The position numbers were made by a program, and so were the translations under genes. A model generated the notes under the pieces. The model was not told the origin of the DNA. It saw nothing but the letters and a program-made list of their open reading frames with translations, and did no database searches. Below are positions 25,467-61,188 of a stretch of 64,000 bases of DNA, piece after piece. Source of the stretch: Haliaeetus albicilla (taxonomy: Eukaryota; Chordata; Aves; Accipitriformes; Accipitridae); NCBI RefSeq assembly GCF_947461875.1, contig NC_091491.1, positions 3,852,364 through 3,916,363 of the forward strand, in the 5' to 3' direction. The number at the start of each line of letters is the position of its first letter. Position 1 is the first letter of the stretch.

Positions 25467-28400
25467 GCTCAAATTGCAGACGGGAATATTGAAATTGGGT
25501 AGTTAGAAAGCCTGATGTTCACAGAAAGTGCTTAGGAGGCAAAAGCTATCAGAGCTGTTCTGTACACAGCCACGCTAAAAACAACATTCTGGTTTAGGGA
25601 ACTTCAGTCACATTTTGTTGGCTTAAATATAACAAACATTTAAAAAAAAAAAAACAACAAAAAAAACTTCAGCCACATGTTCCTCATTTTGAAATTCATC
25701 TTTTTTCCTTGTGCAAATCTAGCCTTCAAAATTGAAGTCTCAATTGGTTTGGACTCTGCTCTCAGCTTAATTACATTTCAAGAAAGTTAATTTACTGTAA
25801 TACAAACTGCTCTGCATGTTTGATGCTAAAATCTAGGCTGTGCACAACACTCCCTCATCATGAACTGAATTCCACTGCAATCCATAAAACACCTTACTGG
25901 CACATAAAAATCACCAGTCTCTAGGGATCTCAGGTGCATTGTTACATACATATTACAGCTTTCATAAGCTCAACTAACAGAGCCAGTTTTACCCTGCCTG
26001 CTTGGAAAGGCACTAATCTGGGATTAGCTTTGCATAACGCTACCTCAAGCACACAAGTCAACGTTTACAGCAAAGCACATAAATAATCCCCTTGCACACT
26101 TCAGTAGGGCAAATACTTGTTAAGAAGGTCTTAAAGTTCAACAATTCTGCAGAAAAGCTCTAAAAACTTGTATTTAAGAATACAGTTGACTAGGAGACTT
26201 AATACCTGTTATATGGCAAGTCCGAAGGGGATGCAATTCAGAAACCCAAACCTTACTGGTTTCAGAAAAAACTTCTTGGTTTACCAAAGTCTAATTATAC
26301 TTAAAGCATCTTAGCATAAGGAACTGGAGGATGTGCATCCAGAATGCTCAGCTCCCTGATCGGTTGCTCTGTTTGATGCCTACTAGAATCAGTAGTCCTG
26401 CACTAATGTCTCCCCATGGAGATTAATTGGAGTGGGAGTCTGACCCAAAATGGAGTTATCCTTCATTAAGTGAGTCCACATCCTCAAGTCTACACCAAAT
26501 CCATGAGAGCTCACCACAGGAAATTAAATTCCATCTGCTAAACAGAACTTCACTTCTTATGAATGCTGAGAGTCCATATCTAAAAATAAATTTGCCTAAT
26601 ACATTGAGTAGTTACCAGAAAACATAAAAATAAACTATTTAAAAGAGTGAGAAAAACAACTTTGAACAGTTTTTGTATCAGAGTCGCTTAGATCATTTGT
26701 CAGAGCTGTGCTCACACAAGAACTTCTTTGTAGGGCTGAACAAATAGCCCACAATACACTATTCAGCTTTAGTGCAATCCATAACATTAAGTATAAAAAG
26801 ACAATTATCGCTAGTCAAAAATGTAAATTGCTCAACAAAAAGGGCTTATGGTAACTGTGACTGGCACTTCACAGCATAAGTGAGACAAAGCAAAACAAGC
26901 TATTAGAGCATGAGAACATAACAAAATTAGGCTCTGCAATCTCTGCACTCCGTAATTGGAGAAAAGGACCAAAGTCTCTTCTTTCTGAAGCTCTGGGGAG
27001 GCTGCTGAAGCACCCAAGTGTTGGGAGCACTTACGTAAAAGGAAACAGTTTAAGACAAGGCAGTTGGATGCTTGCACTCTCACTTGGAGGAGCAGAATGT
27101 GGACTCATGTTCTGTACTAAGGATTTTTTGAGGACTCCTTTCCGATGTGCTGGAACAACACATCTTTAATGATCTCACTGCTTTCCCAGACATTGTTTGA
27201 ATCACTAATTCTTACCACTTCTTACTTAAAGAGACCCTGGAACCCTGACTCTCATCTCCATCAAAGTTACTTGTCACACACCTGCTAGAACCAGATTTAT
27301 AGTTTAGACCGTTTTGCTGATGTTTTCTCTCAGCCACCTTAGCAACACACCATTTTCAGTCTTTTGTAATTTCTTGCATTTTAAGCCAAATGCTCCAATC
27401 CTGCCGGTATCCTGCTGCTTTCTTCTCCTCAACTTTTCTGATAACCATTCCTTCTTCTTTATCTACATCACTGTTCTTCAATTACAATAAAGATTAAAAA
27501 AACAGATTTTCACAGGTGGGTAAGTAATTGCACTAAACCAGACAGCGTTACACATCTGTAATACGGTTTTGTTTCAGTCATCAAATGCTCTACACATAGG
27601 CAACAATTTACACAGGGAGTAAGTTAACAGTTTCTTGGCAAAGTAACAGTTTGGAGAGCACTTTCCCTCTTAAGTCAAAGACTGGCTGGCACATGAACAC
27701 ATTTAGGTAAAGGATGAGATCAGTCTTGCAGTGAAACATTACATACCCTTTCAGCTCCGTACAACTATGTCACTCTTCACTACTTCTGTGTTTGAAGCCA
27801 GTGGAACAGACAACTACGTCCTCAGCTCTGTAGACATTCAAGACCAAAGCGACTGCTCTTCCAAACCTTCTGTCCCTACAGAGTAAGATAATAATGTTCA
27901 TCATGTGATCCAAAACTGACAGAGTCCCTAACTTGAAGGTTAATAACTTTCCTAAAGGCGACAGAAAATAGAAAAAGTAACTGCTTGATTTTTTCCAGTC
28001 CTTCAACACTCAGGGGAAGCATTCAATTAAAATAAATTAGGACACCTCTGAAAGATGTTCAAAATCTCCATAGATTTAGCTATAATGGGTTACTTTGATA
28101 TGAGTGCATTTTTTCCCATACTAAAAATGTTTTTCTCACTAAAATAGTTTAATCCCTCAAAGGAAAAGTAATTCAGTTAAAGACCACAGGTTTCCATTTT
28201 GTGGGTTATGCCTCTGTACACCAGACCTATTTTCCAATTCCTAGCCAAATACCATTTCAAAAAAGTCATCTTACAATTTAGCGTTAAAATTTCCATTTTT
28301 CCAAAAGGACTTTGGGATCTCTTCTAGGAAAGAATGATTTAATATTGTTGAAACACGAGTTTCAGGGATGCCACACATTTTCTTTTGAGGTTACTAGAAG

Positions 28401-31400
28401 TCCTGTCCCTGCCGTTAAGGCCACATATATTAAACCGTTCTCTTTGGTGGATTTTCTCAGGTGAAACATGAATACTGATGGTTGTCTGCATAGATCCAGC
28501 AGCAGAATCAGGTGCTATAATAATACAGTAGGGGCATTACACAATATATAGATGAAAAGGCATGGAAGATGGTAGGAAAGAAAAATCCATGTTGTTCAGG
28601 TCTTTGCAGTGATCTCTTGCTGGAACTTCCAAAAAAAAAAAATTAAATAAAAGAAAGGAAATTGAAATATCTGTGAATGTGAACATCATTAGTGTAGCAT
28701 CTCAAGCTACAATGCAGATTGCAGATCACAGATCAGTTCTGCGCTCCTTAGGCTGGCAGGAGGCAGCAAGCCTGTGGTGCAGATCACAGCTTACAGAATG
28801 AGACTGCTCCTCTGCTGACTGGGACAATGCTCAACCAGCTGCTGAGAAAACCACTTCAAGGTTATCAGAGAGGATGAAATATGCTGCTGAGAGCGTGACC
28901 TGAGGAGATCACAGGAGACCTCCTTAGTGTTACTGCTGTGCTGCTATGCTACCTTCGGCTGCCCAAGCACCCAGCTCAGCTATATCCGGATTTTGAATGA
29001 GACAGCATTATAATACACTGTACTTCATGTCCTCTCTCAAACAGGGATTCAGTGACAAGTACTACCACAGCACTGATCAGTGCCACAGTAACATACCTCT
29101 GGGGGAGGGCACGTCACGTATGCCCAAGCAGCCCTTTCACCAAAACTGCTGACTCGGAAAGACTGATACGAGCAGAGAGAAAGGCTTTGGAGCGAGGGGT
29201 CACACAGCACTGGAAAAAAGACCATAACTTAATATTCAGGTGACTAAACACACACAGTATCTTTCACATCCTCAGTTCCAGAGGGCTATCCAGAAATCCA
29301 TGCACATACTATCCGCCAAGACGTTTGTCTGACAGCCCTCAGACTGCATTCTGCGTTCAGAAGGTGGCAGTCAAGCTCTCCGCCGTCAGCCTCCCTATGC
29401 TACCAAAAGGCACAGAGGAAAGAAAGGTCACAGGAATTGTCAAGAGATGTTAACGTATTCTGCACAAAAGAGGCTTGCTAAAATTTGACTAGGAAAGAAC
29501 AAAGAGTTAGAAAAATACGAGTATAAATGCAGCCTTAAGAATTGTCACCTCTGACTCTTCCAGCAGCTGGTGGAAAGTGCAGATTTGGTAGGAACTTTGC
29601 CTTTATACTATCTTGCAAGTGCTGGGTGATAGTTTCCCCACAAGAAGATGCCTGAACCTGCCCAGCCGTTATATCCAGAGCGCTTCTTCTGTAAGAGGAA
29701 GCACGGCACAGATGAAAGGGAATGAACAGAAGTGCCTAACAAACCTCACAGAAAACAGTAGCTGAAACATGCTCCTGAGACGACAACTTCTGCTTTTCAT
29801 AGACGTTAACAGTCTCCAGCTGGAACCAATTCAGATTACACTATGGCTGCCTTGGCCGTTCTATGAGAATACACTTCTCATACAAGGTGAATCAGAGGTA
29901 ATTCTGAGCTTTGTAAGAGAGCAGAATATTCTTTCAACAAGTCTGAGAGACACTGGACAGCTGCCTGCCTTACTAATAACATCTTCCCGTCTCCTGGGTG
30001 CACCTCGTCAGTGCAGCACCAAAACCTGCAAGGTGCTGCCTCATGACTATAGTTGCAACCTGCTATAGGAATACAAAAAGCTTACTGTTGCAACAGCTTC
30101 AAGGCTGTGCCCTTTGTTCTCATGGAATAGCAAAGTCCATCCAGCTCACACTTCTCCACAAGTAACACAAGTTAAAGTTCTAACCTGCAGATAATAGTAT
30201 GTTTCCCATCACCACTATACCAGAAAAACTGGCCTACTCTTACTATATATCAGGAGTAATAGTTTTTTGTTTTAAAACCAAAGCTTGCGAAGAAACAAGA
30301 GGAGAGCTCAAAACATGCACTAATTACACAGAACGTTCTAAGAAGAGGTATTCACAAGATGCAGTCACAGCAAGAGTTATGACACTCAAAAGATATTCAA
30401 AGACAACCACAGGAAAAAAAGCTTTAAGGTGGAAATAGTGCGGATGTTCCAGCTAAGACGCTTGCTCCCAGTATACTCACCTTCCTCATTGCTACTACCC
30501 ACTTAAAAGCTAAGTCTCCTCCTGTCCTTTCCCACAGAAATTACAAGTATCATTGATTTCAGCTGTTACGTAGGACAAGCAGCTTAGCTCAAATTAATAA
30601 GTAGCACTCACCTCCCATTGCACAATTGGAAACATGTTTTTTCAAACCTTCCTCTGAAAATATGGGATAAAGCCATCACATTACAACTGTCACTTAAGAC
30701 CTATAAGGAATAAAGAAAAGTCCAGCCCTTGCTGCAGAAATAATGGATTGAAAGAAAGAGGACTGACATAATGAAGCCCATTTCAATAGGCAAATTAATG
30801 CATTAAGAAGAGCTTATATATGCTATCATAAGGTAAGATGGTATAAAGCATGAGGACCCCCAACCAACTTATCTGGCAGGAACTGGGGTGCAACAACCTT
30901 AGAAAAGCATAAGTCCTAACAGTAAAACAGCACCAAAAGCCACTGCTCAAACAAAATTCATATGCTCTGAGTCATAAGAGAGTAATATGGCACTCTCTCC
31001 ACCTCCGAGTGCTCAACCCGTATTATTAACATTAACTAAACCAGGATACCCACCTGTTGGTAAGCACATAGCAGAGAAAACAAGGACAGGAGAGAACCCT
31101 GAAGAAATGTCATATGCGCAGTTCAAAGTGGACAACTTGGATTCACGGCACTTTAGAGATAAACAGCCACTATCAAACTTATTAGCCCCTTCCCTCAGGT
31201 CACCTAAGTGACTTGCCAAACATCTAAGAGGCAAAACTGGAATGAAACAGGAATCTTAATGCTTTATTCTCGTCTGTAATCACTAGATGACGTTAGCCAG
31301 AGAACTAAAAACCAGACAAACGCATCTAGGCGCTTAACTTCAGTCAACAGAAATGAGACATGAAGAGTCTTTGTGGATTTGGGCCTAACCACCCAAGCCC

Positions 31401-31841
31401 GTAAGACAAGCCACAGGCTGACTACAGGAACGAGGAGGACGCGGAGGATGCAGTCAGCGACCCAGCTAGGAAAGCGCGATACCCTTCTACTGGAGAAGCG
31501 GACCAAAGAACACCGGCATCCGGCTCTTGGCAGCTGGGAGGATGAATTTCTCACTGTGTCATCAGGCACCGTCCCTCGGGTCAAATCGCACGTTTTCCGG
31601 GATTTTTGTCCGGCGGGACGTGAAGCATCCCGAGCGGAGCAGGTCTCCGGTGGGACGGGGGTTGAATTCGCAGCAGCACAGCTTCTTCCTTCCCCCCCAA
31701 CCCCCCCCCCCGCTCCCCTTCACCCCTACAACCCTCACTCCGCCCTCGCCTCCCGGTTACCCCCCCCCCACCGCGGTTCTCCCCCCGCCCCCCCCAGCCT
31801 TCCACAACCCCGCGTGGGCCGGACCTGGGTCACGGTGCCCC

Positions 31842-31886
31842 GGGGGGGGGGGGGGTCACCGATCCTTGTGTCGTCCCCCCCCCCCC
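31842..31886. repeat. G14 / C12 inverted repeat in the CpG island
   Basis: G14 at 31842-31855 and C12 at 31875-31886 are separated by 19 bp. Each strand could form a G:C hairpin or a quadruplex. It lies early in VMP1 intron 1. Confidence 0.85.
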
Positions 31887-32110
31887 GGTCCGGCCGCGCA
31901 CTGTCACCATGGAAACGGACACGGGACGGCGGGAGGGGGGTTGGGGGGAAGAAAGGGTGGCGCGCGACGCCGGGCGGCCGTGAGGGGAGCGGTCGCGAGG
32001 TCGGTGCTGAGGTAAAAACGGGGCGGGTAGCGCTGAGGGAACGCTGGCGCGGATCCACACCCGCCCGGGAAACCCCTGCGGGAGCTGATCCGAGCCAAAC
32101 CGAACCCGGA

Positions 32111-32131
32111 CCGGGCCCCGGGCCCCGGGCC
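32111..32131. repeat. Three tandem copies of CCGGGCC
   Basis: Perfect 7-bp tandem, three copies, starting about 15 bp inside VMP1 intron 1 from its donor and just beside the divergent promoter. Confidence 0.85.
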
Positions 32132-32148
32132 CGCATCGCCGCACTCAC

Positions 32149-32200
32149 CGCACTCCCGCACCGGTGGCTCCCGCTGAGCCCGGGCCAACCCGGAAGTAAG
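32149..32200 (-). other. VMP1: VMP1 noncoding exon 1 (5' end approximate)
   Basis: A strong donor, CG|GTGAGTGC, lies at the minus-strand edge of the CpG island (exon end 32149). The next exon toward the coding start is at 23456, so this is the likely 5'UTR exon with a first intron of about 8.7 kb. The transcription start is inferred from the position of the ETS and GC-box motifs and is not directly visible. Confidence 0.6.
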
Positions 32201-32207
32201 GGCGGGG
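32190..32207 (+). promoter_or_regulatory. ETS/GABP site plus SP1 GC box
   Basis: CCGGAAGT followed two bases later by GGGCGGGG, in the core of the divergent promoter. The motif identity is direct; factor binding is inferred. Confidence 0.65.
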
Positions 32208-32249
32208 CCAAGCCCACCCCTTTCCCGCCCACCGGGAGGCGTCACTTCC

Positions 32250-32349
32250 CGCGCGCCTTCCTCTCTCCCGCCAGTCAGCCCCTCTTCCCGCCTCGACGCT
32301 GGTGGCGTCATCTCCGGGCGACGGCGGCGGCCTGGTGGGCGAGCGGCAG
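32250..32349 (+). other. PTRH2: PTRH2 noncoding exon 1 (5' end approximate)
   Basis: Ends at GCGGCAG|GTAAGCG, a strong donor. It pairs with the acceptor TTTTCACAG at 32947, giving a 598-bp intron and leaving 19 nt of 5'UTR before the start codon. The transcription start is not visible and the left limit is a guess from the promoter motifs. Confidence 0.55.
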
Positions 32350-32966
32350 GTAAGCGCGGGGGGGGGGGAAGCCCCTCACAGCCGCCGGTGTTTCCCTGAG
32401 GGTCCGCGGTTGGTTTCGCTCTCGGGTTTTTTTTTTTTGCGTTCTTTCTTCCGTCAGGTTTTAGATTTACCCGGTGAAGTCGCTGCCGGTACGCGGGGCC
32501 GCGGCCTTCGTTAGAGCTGGAGGCGGCTCTGGGTCCGCCCCTCGCCCCCTCCCGGGAGGCAGCCCTCGAGGGGATTTTGGGTATTGATTTTAAAAACCCC
32601 CACGCTTTTACCGTTTCTCTCGCCATTTTTAGGTGTAACTTGCACATAATTTGCGGTGGGGTTTTTTTGGTTTTTTTTCTTAGCTCTGCTTCCCCAGCTG
32701 AAGCCCACCGCCGGTAGGTTTTGCACCGTCACCGGTGACGTGGTTGCGATTAAAATGCTGTCGCTGGGAAAGGAGGAGACGGTGCGCCGAGGAAGGTGTC
32801 TCTGAACATCCTTTCCCAATGCACGAACGTGGAACAGTCCTTTTGTTTTTTTAACAAATGCTGTTTGTCTCCAAATAACCAGGTGCACTCTCACAACCTG
32901 AAAAAATGCTCGAGTAAATCCCGCCTTTCCCCTCTCCCCTTTCACAGCCAGTCTCCAAAATCCATC

Positions 32967-33485
32967 ATGGATTATCTCTCTAAACCCGGGGTCCTCAGTG
33001 TCATTGCCGGAGTTGCGTGCGGAGTGTGCCTAGGATGGGGCATTCGCGGGAGACTTTTAAGACACTCCAAAGCTGGAGTGACGGCGCCTGCCGACAACCT
33101 GGGGAGCAAAGCTGACATCATGGGAGAGTCCGGGGAGTTCAAGATGGTGCTGATTGTCCGCAACGATTTGAAGATGGGAAAGGGTAAAGTAGCAGCACAG
33201 TGTTCCCATGCTGCTGTTTCCGCCTACAAGCAAGTTCAGAGAAGAAATCCTGAACTCCTGAAACAGTGGGAGTACTGCGGACAACCTAAAGTGGTCCTCA
33301 AAGCTCCTGATGAAGAGACTCTGATCCAACTCCTAGCTGATGCTAAACACCTCGGACTGACTGTGAGCTTAATACAAGATGCAGGTCGTACTCAGATAGC
33401 TCCAGGCTCCCAGACCGTCCTTGGTATTGGACCGGGACCAGCTGATGTAGTAGATAGAGTTTCTGGTCACCTAAAACTCTTCTAA
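32967..33485 (+). CDS. PTRH2: PTRH2 (BIT1), mitochondrial peptidyl-tRNA hydrolase 2
   Basis: 172 residues in one exon; the mammalian protein has about 179. The enzyme frees tRNA from prematurely released peptidyl-tRNA. It sits in the outer mitochondrial membrane and, when released, takes part in anoikis. Residues 9-28 form a hydrophobic anchor (VLSVIAGVACGVCLGWGIRG). The PTH2 fold follows from about residue 58, with VRNDLKMGKGKVAAQCSHAA (64-83), WEYCGQPKVVLKAPDEETL (101-119) and DAGRTQIAPGSQTVLGIGPG (138-157). The ATG is in good context (A at -3, G at +4). The frame stays open upstream to 32796, but that part is intron plus 5'UTR if the 32947 acceptor is used. Human PTRH2 starts seven residues earlier; no in-frame Met exists there. 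Confidence 0.97.
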   Translation: MDYLSKPGVLSVIAGVACGVCLGWGIRGRLLRHSKAGVTAPADNLGSKADIMGESGEFKMVLIVRNDLKMGKGKVAAQCSHAAVSAYKQVQRRNPELLKQWEYCGQPKVVLKAPDEETLIQLLADAKHLGLTVSLIQDAGRTQIAPGSQTVLGIGPGPADVVDRVSGHLKLF

Positions 33486-33581
33486 ACTGAGGACCAAAGA
33501 AATCTGAATGCAATGGTGTATGTCAGTAATGAAGGCATAAAACCCAAGTTTGGGGATTTCTCCATATGTTCCCTCAGTATA

Positions 33582-33587
33582 AATAAA
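33582..33587 (+). terminator. PTRH2 poly(A) signal
   Basis: Canonical AATAAA 97 nt after the stop, followed by a T-rich stretch (GGTTTTGT) about 8 nt later. Confidence 0.75.
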
Positions 33588-33605
33588 ATAACCAGGTTTT
33601 GTAAG

Positions 33606-34989
33606 AGATTCAAATTTGCAAACCATGAGTTTCTGTAGCTTCTATATTTTGTTCTAAAGTGGGAAAGAAAATGCTGGGCTTAGTGGAGGCGAGGAGAGCA
33701 GAGCTAGCAGAATGTTACTACCCATAGGAAAGAACCCAGTACATCTAAGACTTGTGCAATTAATTGAGGATTTTGCACTGTCTCTGGTTTACTGGCTGAA
33801 CAGAAGCATTAGTAAAGCTTAAGCGCATTTATCCCATGTGTTAAGAATGACAGGTTTCCCCTCTCTGCCTTACAGGAGGTTTTTCTGAAGAGATTCTGAA
33901 TTAAAGAATGTAAGGATGAGCTGCTAAAGCAGTTAAAAATTGCCCCATACAGCTGGGGGTAGCTGTAGCCAACTTCCTGCACAAACGCTTTCTAATAGAG
34001 TAACTGATGCAATAGCTTGTGTGTGGTGCAAGACTGACCAAGTTAAACAGGTTTTGCAGCCCAGACCTTGAGAAGAGCCAATAAATAGTCGTGGGGAGAC
34101 ACTGTAGGCCACACTCCATGCTGGAGGTGTTTGTGTAGCTACTGCACTTGCAGGAACCTGCAAGCAGGTCAGCATGCCCCATTTAGCCAAGGAATACTAC
34201 ATATAAACAGCTTGTCACACAGGAGCAAACTTAAATCTTGTTTCACTAGAATTAAACAGGTCCTCCTTCTTAAGGAAGTATTCTGTAACAGATGTTACCA
34301 GACAGAGTTCAGAGCACACTGATCATGGCTCATGTGTAAATTCTACCCTTGCAGCTCTAACACTGTTAAAAGGCAAGTTCCCTCCACTTCTAAATTAGGT
34401 GGACTTTCTATGAGTCAGTTTTGTAACAAAGCTGGGTTTTGAGAATCCTGCTGTTGAGCACATGTCTTTTACAGCCTCTCAGCCATGTCTTCCTGTTGAG
34501 TACCCATGAAACATGTTGTAAAACAGAGAACGGAAGGGTTTGTCTCCATCAGTCAAGTTAACAGACCCAGAGGGAGTGTCAGAGGTATTGAAATGCAAGC
34601 ATAAGCAAGTGCAATAAACACAGAAAATAGAGAAGTTTTTATACTGCACCTCTTATTTAGGCATAATACTTTTCAAAGACTGACAGTACTCACTGCAGAC
34701 TTCTGATCCACCTCACTCTTGAACAAAGACCTACAGCCTGTGGCAGGTTTAGCCCCCCCGCCAGATTCTTACACCCACCGTTACACATGGAACTGCTGCA
34801 ATGCTCAGCTGGCAGCATCACACAATACAACTGTGGAGTTCACAGGAGCAAGCAGGGAGGGGATTCAGCCTCAGAGCTGGAACCTGACACTGAGGACGCC
34901 TCCTGGTTAAGAGACAGAAGCTTCTAACAGCTATCACAAATACAGCTAGTGCTGTAATACTCATTACACTCAAATATGACAGTATTCAT
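33606..34989. other. Intergenic region between convergent PTRH2 and CLTC
   Basis: About 1.4 kb between the two transcript ends. No repeat, coding signal or RNA gene was recognised. Longer alternative 3'UTRs of either gene could reach into it. Confidence 0.6.
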
Positions 34990-35009
34990 AGAGAAACATT
35001 TAAGTCAAT

Positions 35010-35015
35010 TTTATT
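35010..35015 (-). terminator. CLTC candidate distal poly(A) signal
   Basis: AATAAA on the minus strand about 1,265 nt after the stop, followed by the GT-containing stretch GAGTGTAATGAG. Confidence 0.5.
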
Positions 35016-35403
35016 TGAAGCTAAATATATTTAAGGCAACTTACATACCTAGAACATGATCTCAAATTAACTGACACACCCTACTACAATCCTAACGCAT
35101 CACCTGGTCAAATATGCTGTAGTTGACCACAATGCAGCCAACTATTGAAAAGTGCTATTTTCTTCTCTCTGGCATAATCTTTCTATAGAAAAAGCGTTAC
35201 ATATTTTCTTGTATTGCCCCCTCAGTGCAAGACACCACTAATGGTCTCCGTTGCTGCTCTTCTAATGGCCCCTCATACCCTTGACTGTACGCACTTGCAT
35301 GCCCCATACTACTAGCACTGTAATATTTGGGTCGAGTTCGAAGGTCCTTTTTGAAGACAGTAAAGTGAAGCTACCACTATGCAGCATGTCCACAGTCCAG
35401 TAA

Positions 35404-35409
35404 TTTATT
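35404..35409 (-). terminator. CLTC candidate proximal poly(A) signal
   Basis: AATAAA on the minus strand about 870 nt after the stop, followed by the GU-rich stretches CTGTGGAC and TAGTGGT. Confidence 0.5.
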
Positions 35410-36276
35410 TTTAAATTGAGTAATTTCAAATTGCACAAACAAAACTGAACAGCAATATGCTTGAATTCTCTCTTCTGTACACTCAAAACAGTGATCTAAA
35501 ACACCACAATATCCAACATACACAAACCTCAGGGCAGGGTTAGTAAATACACAGATTGGAATCATGGTGCTCTGTTCCTGAATGGAATGTCCCACAAAAG
35601 CACAGGATACAGCACAACATAAGGTCATCTGTTACATATGGAGTGAGCAAAAAGACACTAGCATTTTCTATATGCATAACTGGAAAAACCTGCATAGGTT
35701 AAGGAAAAAAAAAACTTTTACTCATTTTAAGTCAGGCAAGGTTGTCTGTACGCATTTTAAATTCTTTTAGAGCTATGCAATCCAACCAAGGTAGGATATG
35801 CTGATTAGTGTTGTCTCTTGTCAGCAGTCTTGCAAGGTCAAATACAAGTATCTTCACTTTAGCTTTCTCCGAATATACAGTGAGACTTAAATGCGTTTAG
35901 AATAGACAGTACATACTGTAAGCTGCTCACATACAATGAACTTAAGATTCAATATTAGAGTGTAACACTATAGAGTGCAAATCAGAATCTTCACAATAGA
36001 CTTAATGGTAATAAGCAGTCCTGCAAAAGCCCACTTGAACAAAGTTGTTTAAACTATTCCCCTTTTAAAGTAAAGTCTAAATGACATGGAATGTGAAAAA
36101 GATTTAACATAAGTGATTCAAATAGTTTGCGCTAGAAAAAACAGTCCTTCATGAAATAAAGGTTACAAGAACACGAGGCAGAACTCTTGCTTTTCCCTGT
36201 TATGAGTTAAAGCGGGGAGGGACGGTGGAGTTTCAGTAAGAAAATACGCTAGCTCCAAACTGACTTGTGCTGCATC

Positions 36277-61188
<24,912 letters not shown>

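Larger units (their letters stand above)
23457..32148 (-). other. VMP1 intron 1 (8.7 kb)
   Basis: Runs from the first coding exon back to the CpG island. The first few hundred transcribed bases (about 31,680-32,148) are extremely GC-rich with homopolymeric C and G runs. The remainder is ordinary AT-rich intron with an irregular CA/TA microsatellite at 25405-25466. Confidence 0.75.
31430..32560. promoter_or_regulatory. CpG island with divergent VMP1/PTRH2 promoter
   Basis: Dense CpG and GC content in contrast to the AT-rich surroundings. The VMP1 first-exon donor (minus, 32149/32148) and the PTRH2 first-exon donor (plus, 32349/32350) face away from each other about 200 bp apart. Between them lie an ETS site CCGGAAGT (32190-32197), a GC box GGGCGGGG (32200-32207) and an E2F-like TTTCCCGCC (32221-32229). 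No TATA box is evident. This fits a housekeeping bidirectional promoter. Confidence 0.85.
32948..33605 (+). other. PTRH2: PTRH2 exon 2 with 3'UTR
   Basis: Exon from the TTTTCACAG acceptor through the stop codon at 33483-33485 and a short 3'UTR. AATAAA lies at 33582-33587, so the 3'UTR would be about 120 nt. The acceptor choice is an inference. Confidence 0.65.
34990..36276 (-). other. CLTC: CLTC 3'UTR
   Basis: AT-rich sequence downstream of the CLTC stop. AATAAA on the minus strand is found at 35409-35404 and 35015-35010, giving predicted 3'UTRs of about 0.9 and 1.3 kb. The end point is inferred. Confidence 0.6.

Noticed and set aside
31373..32353. A 326-codon open frame on the plus strand across the CpG island
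   Set aside because: It is low-complexity Pro/Arg/Gly-rich, crosses the homopolymer runs and the VMP1 first-exon region in antisense, and has no recognisable domain. Long stop-free frames are expected by chance in very GC-rich DNA.
31904..32647. A 247-codon open frame on the minus strand in the CpG island
   Set aside because: Same reason: biased composition, no domain, and it overlaps the divergent promoter and first exons of VMP1 and PTRH2.
32796..32966. An in-frame 57-residue N-terminal extension of PTRH2
   Set aside because: It lies mostly before a good splice acceptor at 32947, does not resemble the family, and would bury the N-terminal membrane anchor. The start at 32967 has a good context and matches the conserved M(D/E)YL.
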